From NCBI GenBank assembly GCA_934486915.1, contig CAKSRC010000013.1, forward strand, positions 1-34,764: a DNA stretch of 34,764 nt, given 5' to 3'. Below, piece after piece: positions 33,502-34,764 of the stretch (positions are counted from its first letter, which is position 1; each line of letters starts with the position of its first letter). This DNA comes from an uncultured Eubacteriales bacterium (GTDB taxonomy: Bacteria > Bacillota > Clostridia > Oscillospirales > Acutalibacteraceae). A program made the translations under genes and the position numbers. The notes beneath the pieces were generated by a model that worked only from the letters and a program-made list of their open reading frames with translations, had not been told where the DNA came from and made no database searches.

Positions 33502-34764
33502 GTGAAACTATTAGTTTTAGACGGTAATAGCATTTTAAATCGTGCTTTTTATGGCATTAAGCTTTTGACTACTAAAGATGGTACGTATACTAACGCAATA
33601 TATGGGTTTTTAACTATGTTTTTGAGGATAAAGGAGGAAACAAATCCAGACGCTGTAGCAATAGCTTTTGATGTAAAAACTCCTACTTTTAGGCACAAAC
33701 TTTATGATGGATACAAGGCTAAAAGAAAGGGTATGCCGAATGAGCTTGCCTCACAATTACCTATACTTAAAGAACTTTTAGGATACTTAGGGTATAAGAT
33801 TATAGAATGCCCTGGGTTTGAAGCGGATGATATATTGGGGACGTTGGCTAAAAGATGTGATGACACAAAAAATGAGTGTGTTATAGCAACGGGTGATAGA
33901 GATAGCCTCCAACTTATTTCAGATTTTACATCAGTACGTATAGCGTCTACCAAAATGGGAAAGCCCGAAGCATCACTCTTTACAAAGGAAAGAATCATAG
34001 AGGAGCTTGGCATAGAACCTAAGAAGCTAATTGAGGTCAAAGCCATACAAGGAGATAGTTCGGATAATATACCCGGTGTAGCGGGGATAGGCCCTAAGGG
34101 AGCTTTAGATCTTGTCCAAAGATTTTCAAATATAGATTATATATATCAAAATATAGATACTATTGATATCAAGGATGGTATGAGAAAAAAGCTCATTGCG
34201 TCTAAGGACAATGCATTTATGAGTCGAGAGCTTGGCGAAATTAAAACTGATATACCAATTGATGTTGATATAGAAAACTTTAGTAATTGTGAAAAGAATA
34301 TTGATAAGGCAAGAAGTTTAATGGCGAAGCTTGAATTTTTCTCACTTATTGATAAATTACTACCGCAAGATAATAATGGCCAAGTTGATGTCATAGAATC
34401 GCAAACATCATTTAATATTATATGTGATATAACTTGTGACCGCATGCTTAAAAAACTTGAAGAATCCAAAAGGGCAATCTTTCTTTTTGATTTTAATAAG
34501 GAAAATCAATCTATAATTTTTAATATCTTAGGAGATATTTATGTTCTTGACTTTGAAAAAGATGGTTTTAACGAATTTTTAAGATCCCTTTTTGAAAATG
34601 GTAAGATAGAGAAAATTTCTCATGATCTAAAGCCTATATTTTCATTTTTGAATAAAAATGGTATTAAGGCTGAAAATTTATCATTTGATACAATGCTTGC
34701 GGCGTATCTTTTGAATCCTTCTGCTTCAGGGTATGATCGTGAGAGGCTTTTCTTGGAGTATGGA
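33502..34764 (+). CDS. polA: DNA polymerase I, N-terminal part (3' end outside window)
   Basis: The first 421 residues of Pol I. The 5'-3' exonuclease domain is complete (about 1-290), with LVLDGNSILNRAF, EADDILGTLA (107-116), GDRDSLQLI, QGDSSDNIPG and the helix-hairpin-helix GVAGIGPKGA. The 3'-5' exonuclease-like domain begins about residue 300. Its first motif reads FDFNKE instead of FDTET, and the second HDLKPI instead of QNLKYD, so catalytic acidic residues are missing and proofreading is probably lost, as in many Gram-positive Pol I. Start is GTG with CGGAGGG 6 bases before it. The polymerase domain lies beyond the window. Confidence 0.95.
   Translation, partial: MKLLVLDGNSILNRAFYGIKLLTTKDGTYTNAIYGFLTMFLRIKEETNPDAVAIAFDVKTPTFRHKLYDGYKAKRKGMPNELASQLPILKELLGYLGYKIIECPGFEADDILGTLAKRCDDTKNECVIATGDRDSLQLISDFTSVRIASTKMGKPEASLFTKERIIEELGIEPKKLIEVKAIQGDSSDNIPGVAGIGPKGALDLVQRFSNIDYIYQNIDTIDIKDGMRKKLIASKDNAFMSRELGEIKTDIPIDVDIENFSNCEKNIDKARSLMAKLEFFSLIDKLLPQDNNGQVDVIESQTSFNIICDITCDRMLKKLEESKRAIFLFDFNKENQSIIFNILGDIYVLDFEKDGFNEFLRSLFENGKIEKISHDLKPIFSFLNKNGIKAENLSFDTMLAAYLLNPSASGYDRERLFLEYG

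Overview
The window is low-GC DNA from a spore-forming, diaminopimelate-type clostridium. A GerA germination operon and the SpoIIA operon (SpoIIAA, SpoIIAB, sigma-F) show that the organism makes endospores. The Shine-Dalgarno sites are strong, GTG and TTG starts are common, and genes are followed by classic hairpin-plus-T terminators, all typical of Bacillota. A short sigma-F and an FtsZ tail ending in an IFNRK-like motif point tentatively to the Oscillospirales, but this is from memory and I cannot name a genus.

Layout. 1-1643: the C-terminal part of a repetitive cell-surface protein. 1698-2752 (minus): a DUF421/DUF4363 membrane pair. 2883-6626: gerA-type germinant receptor operon (A, B and C subunits). 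6699-7979: folC. 8095-9506: spoIIAA-spoIIAB-sigF. 9593-13813 (minus): murF, murE and two TrkA/RCK-type NAD-binding proteins. 14014-14090 (minus): tRNA-Arg(CCG). 14337-25680: the division and cell wall (dcw) cluster mraZ-rsmH-ftsL-pbpB/spoVD-mraY-ftsW-murG-murA-ftsQ-ftsZ. 25812-27665: a small membrane protein (COG2426 family) and a BaiN/HI0933-type flavoprotein. 27728-30765 (minus): an FHA-RodA fusion followed by a class B PBP. 30994-33194: a polar amino acid ABC transporter. 33201-33360: an unusually GC-rich, highly foldable intergenic element. 33502-end: the start of polA.

How the genes fit together. Most of the window serves peptidoglycan synthesis, division and sporulation. MurE and MurF build the pentapeptide precursor, MraY and MurG make lipid I and lipid II, and FtsW with the PASTA PBP, under FtsL, FtsQ and FtsZ, polymerise and cross-link it at the septum. 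The FHA-RodA/PBP pair looks like a second, phosphorylation-responsive synthase. The dcw cluster is rearranged: murE and murF are inverted upstream, murD is absent between mraY and ftsW, and neither ftsA nor murC/murB is present.

Regulatory signals visible by eye include a sigma-A promoter and a 10-bp-phased MraZ-box array ahead of mraZ, an internal terminator and strong promoter ahead of the PBP gene, and paired terminators between convergent genes. No insertion sequence with an intact transposase, no prophage and no CRISPR array was seen. The best candidates for something undescribed are the GC-rich structured element at 33201-33360 and the FHA-RodA/PBP operon.
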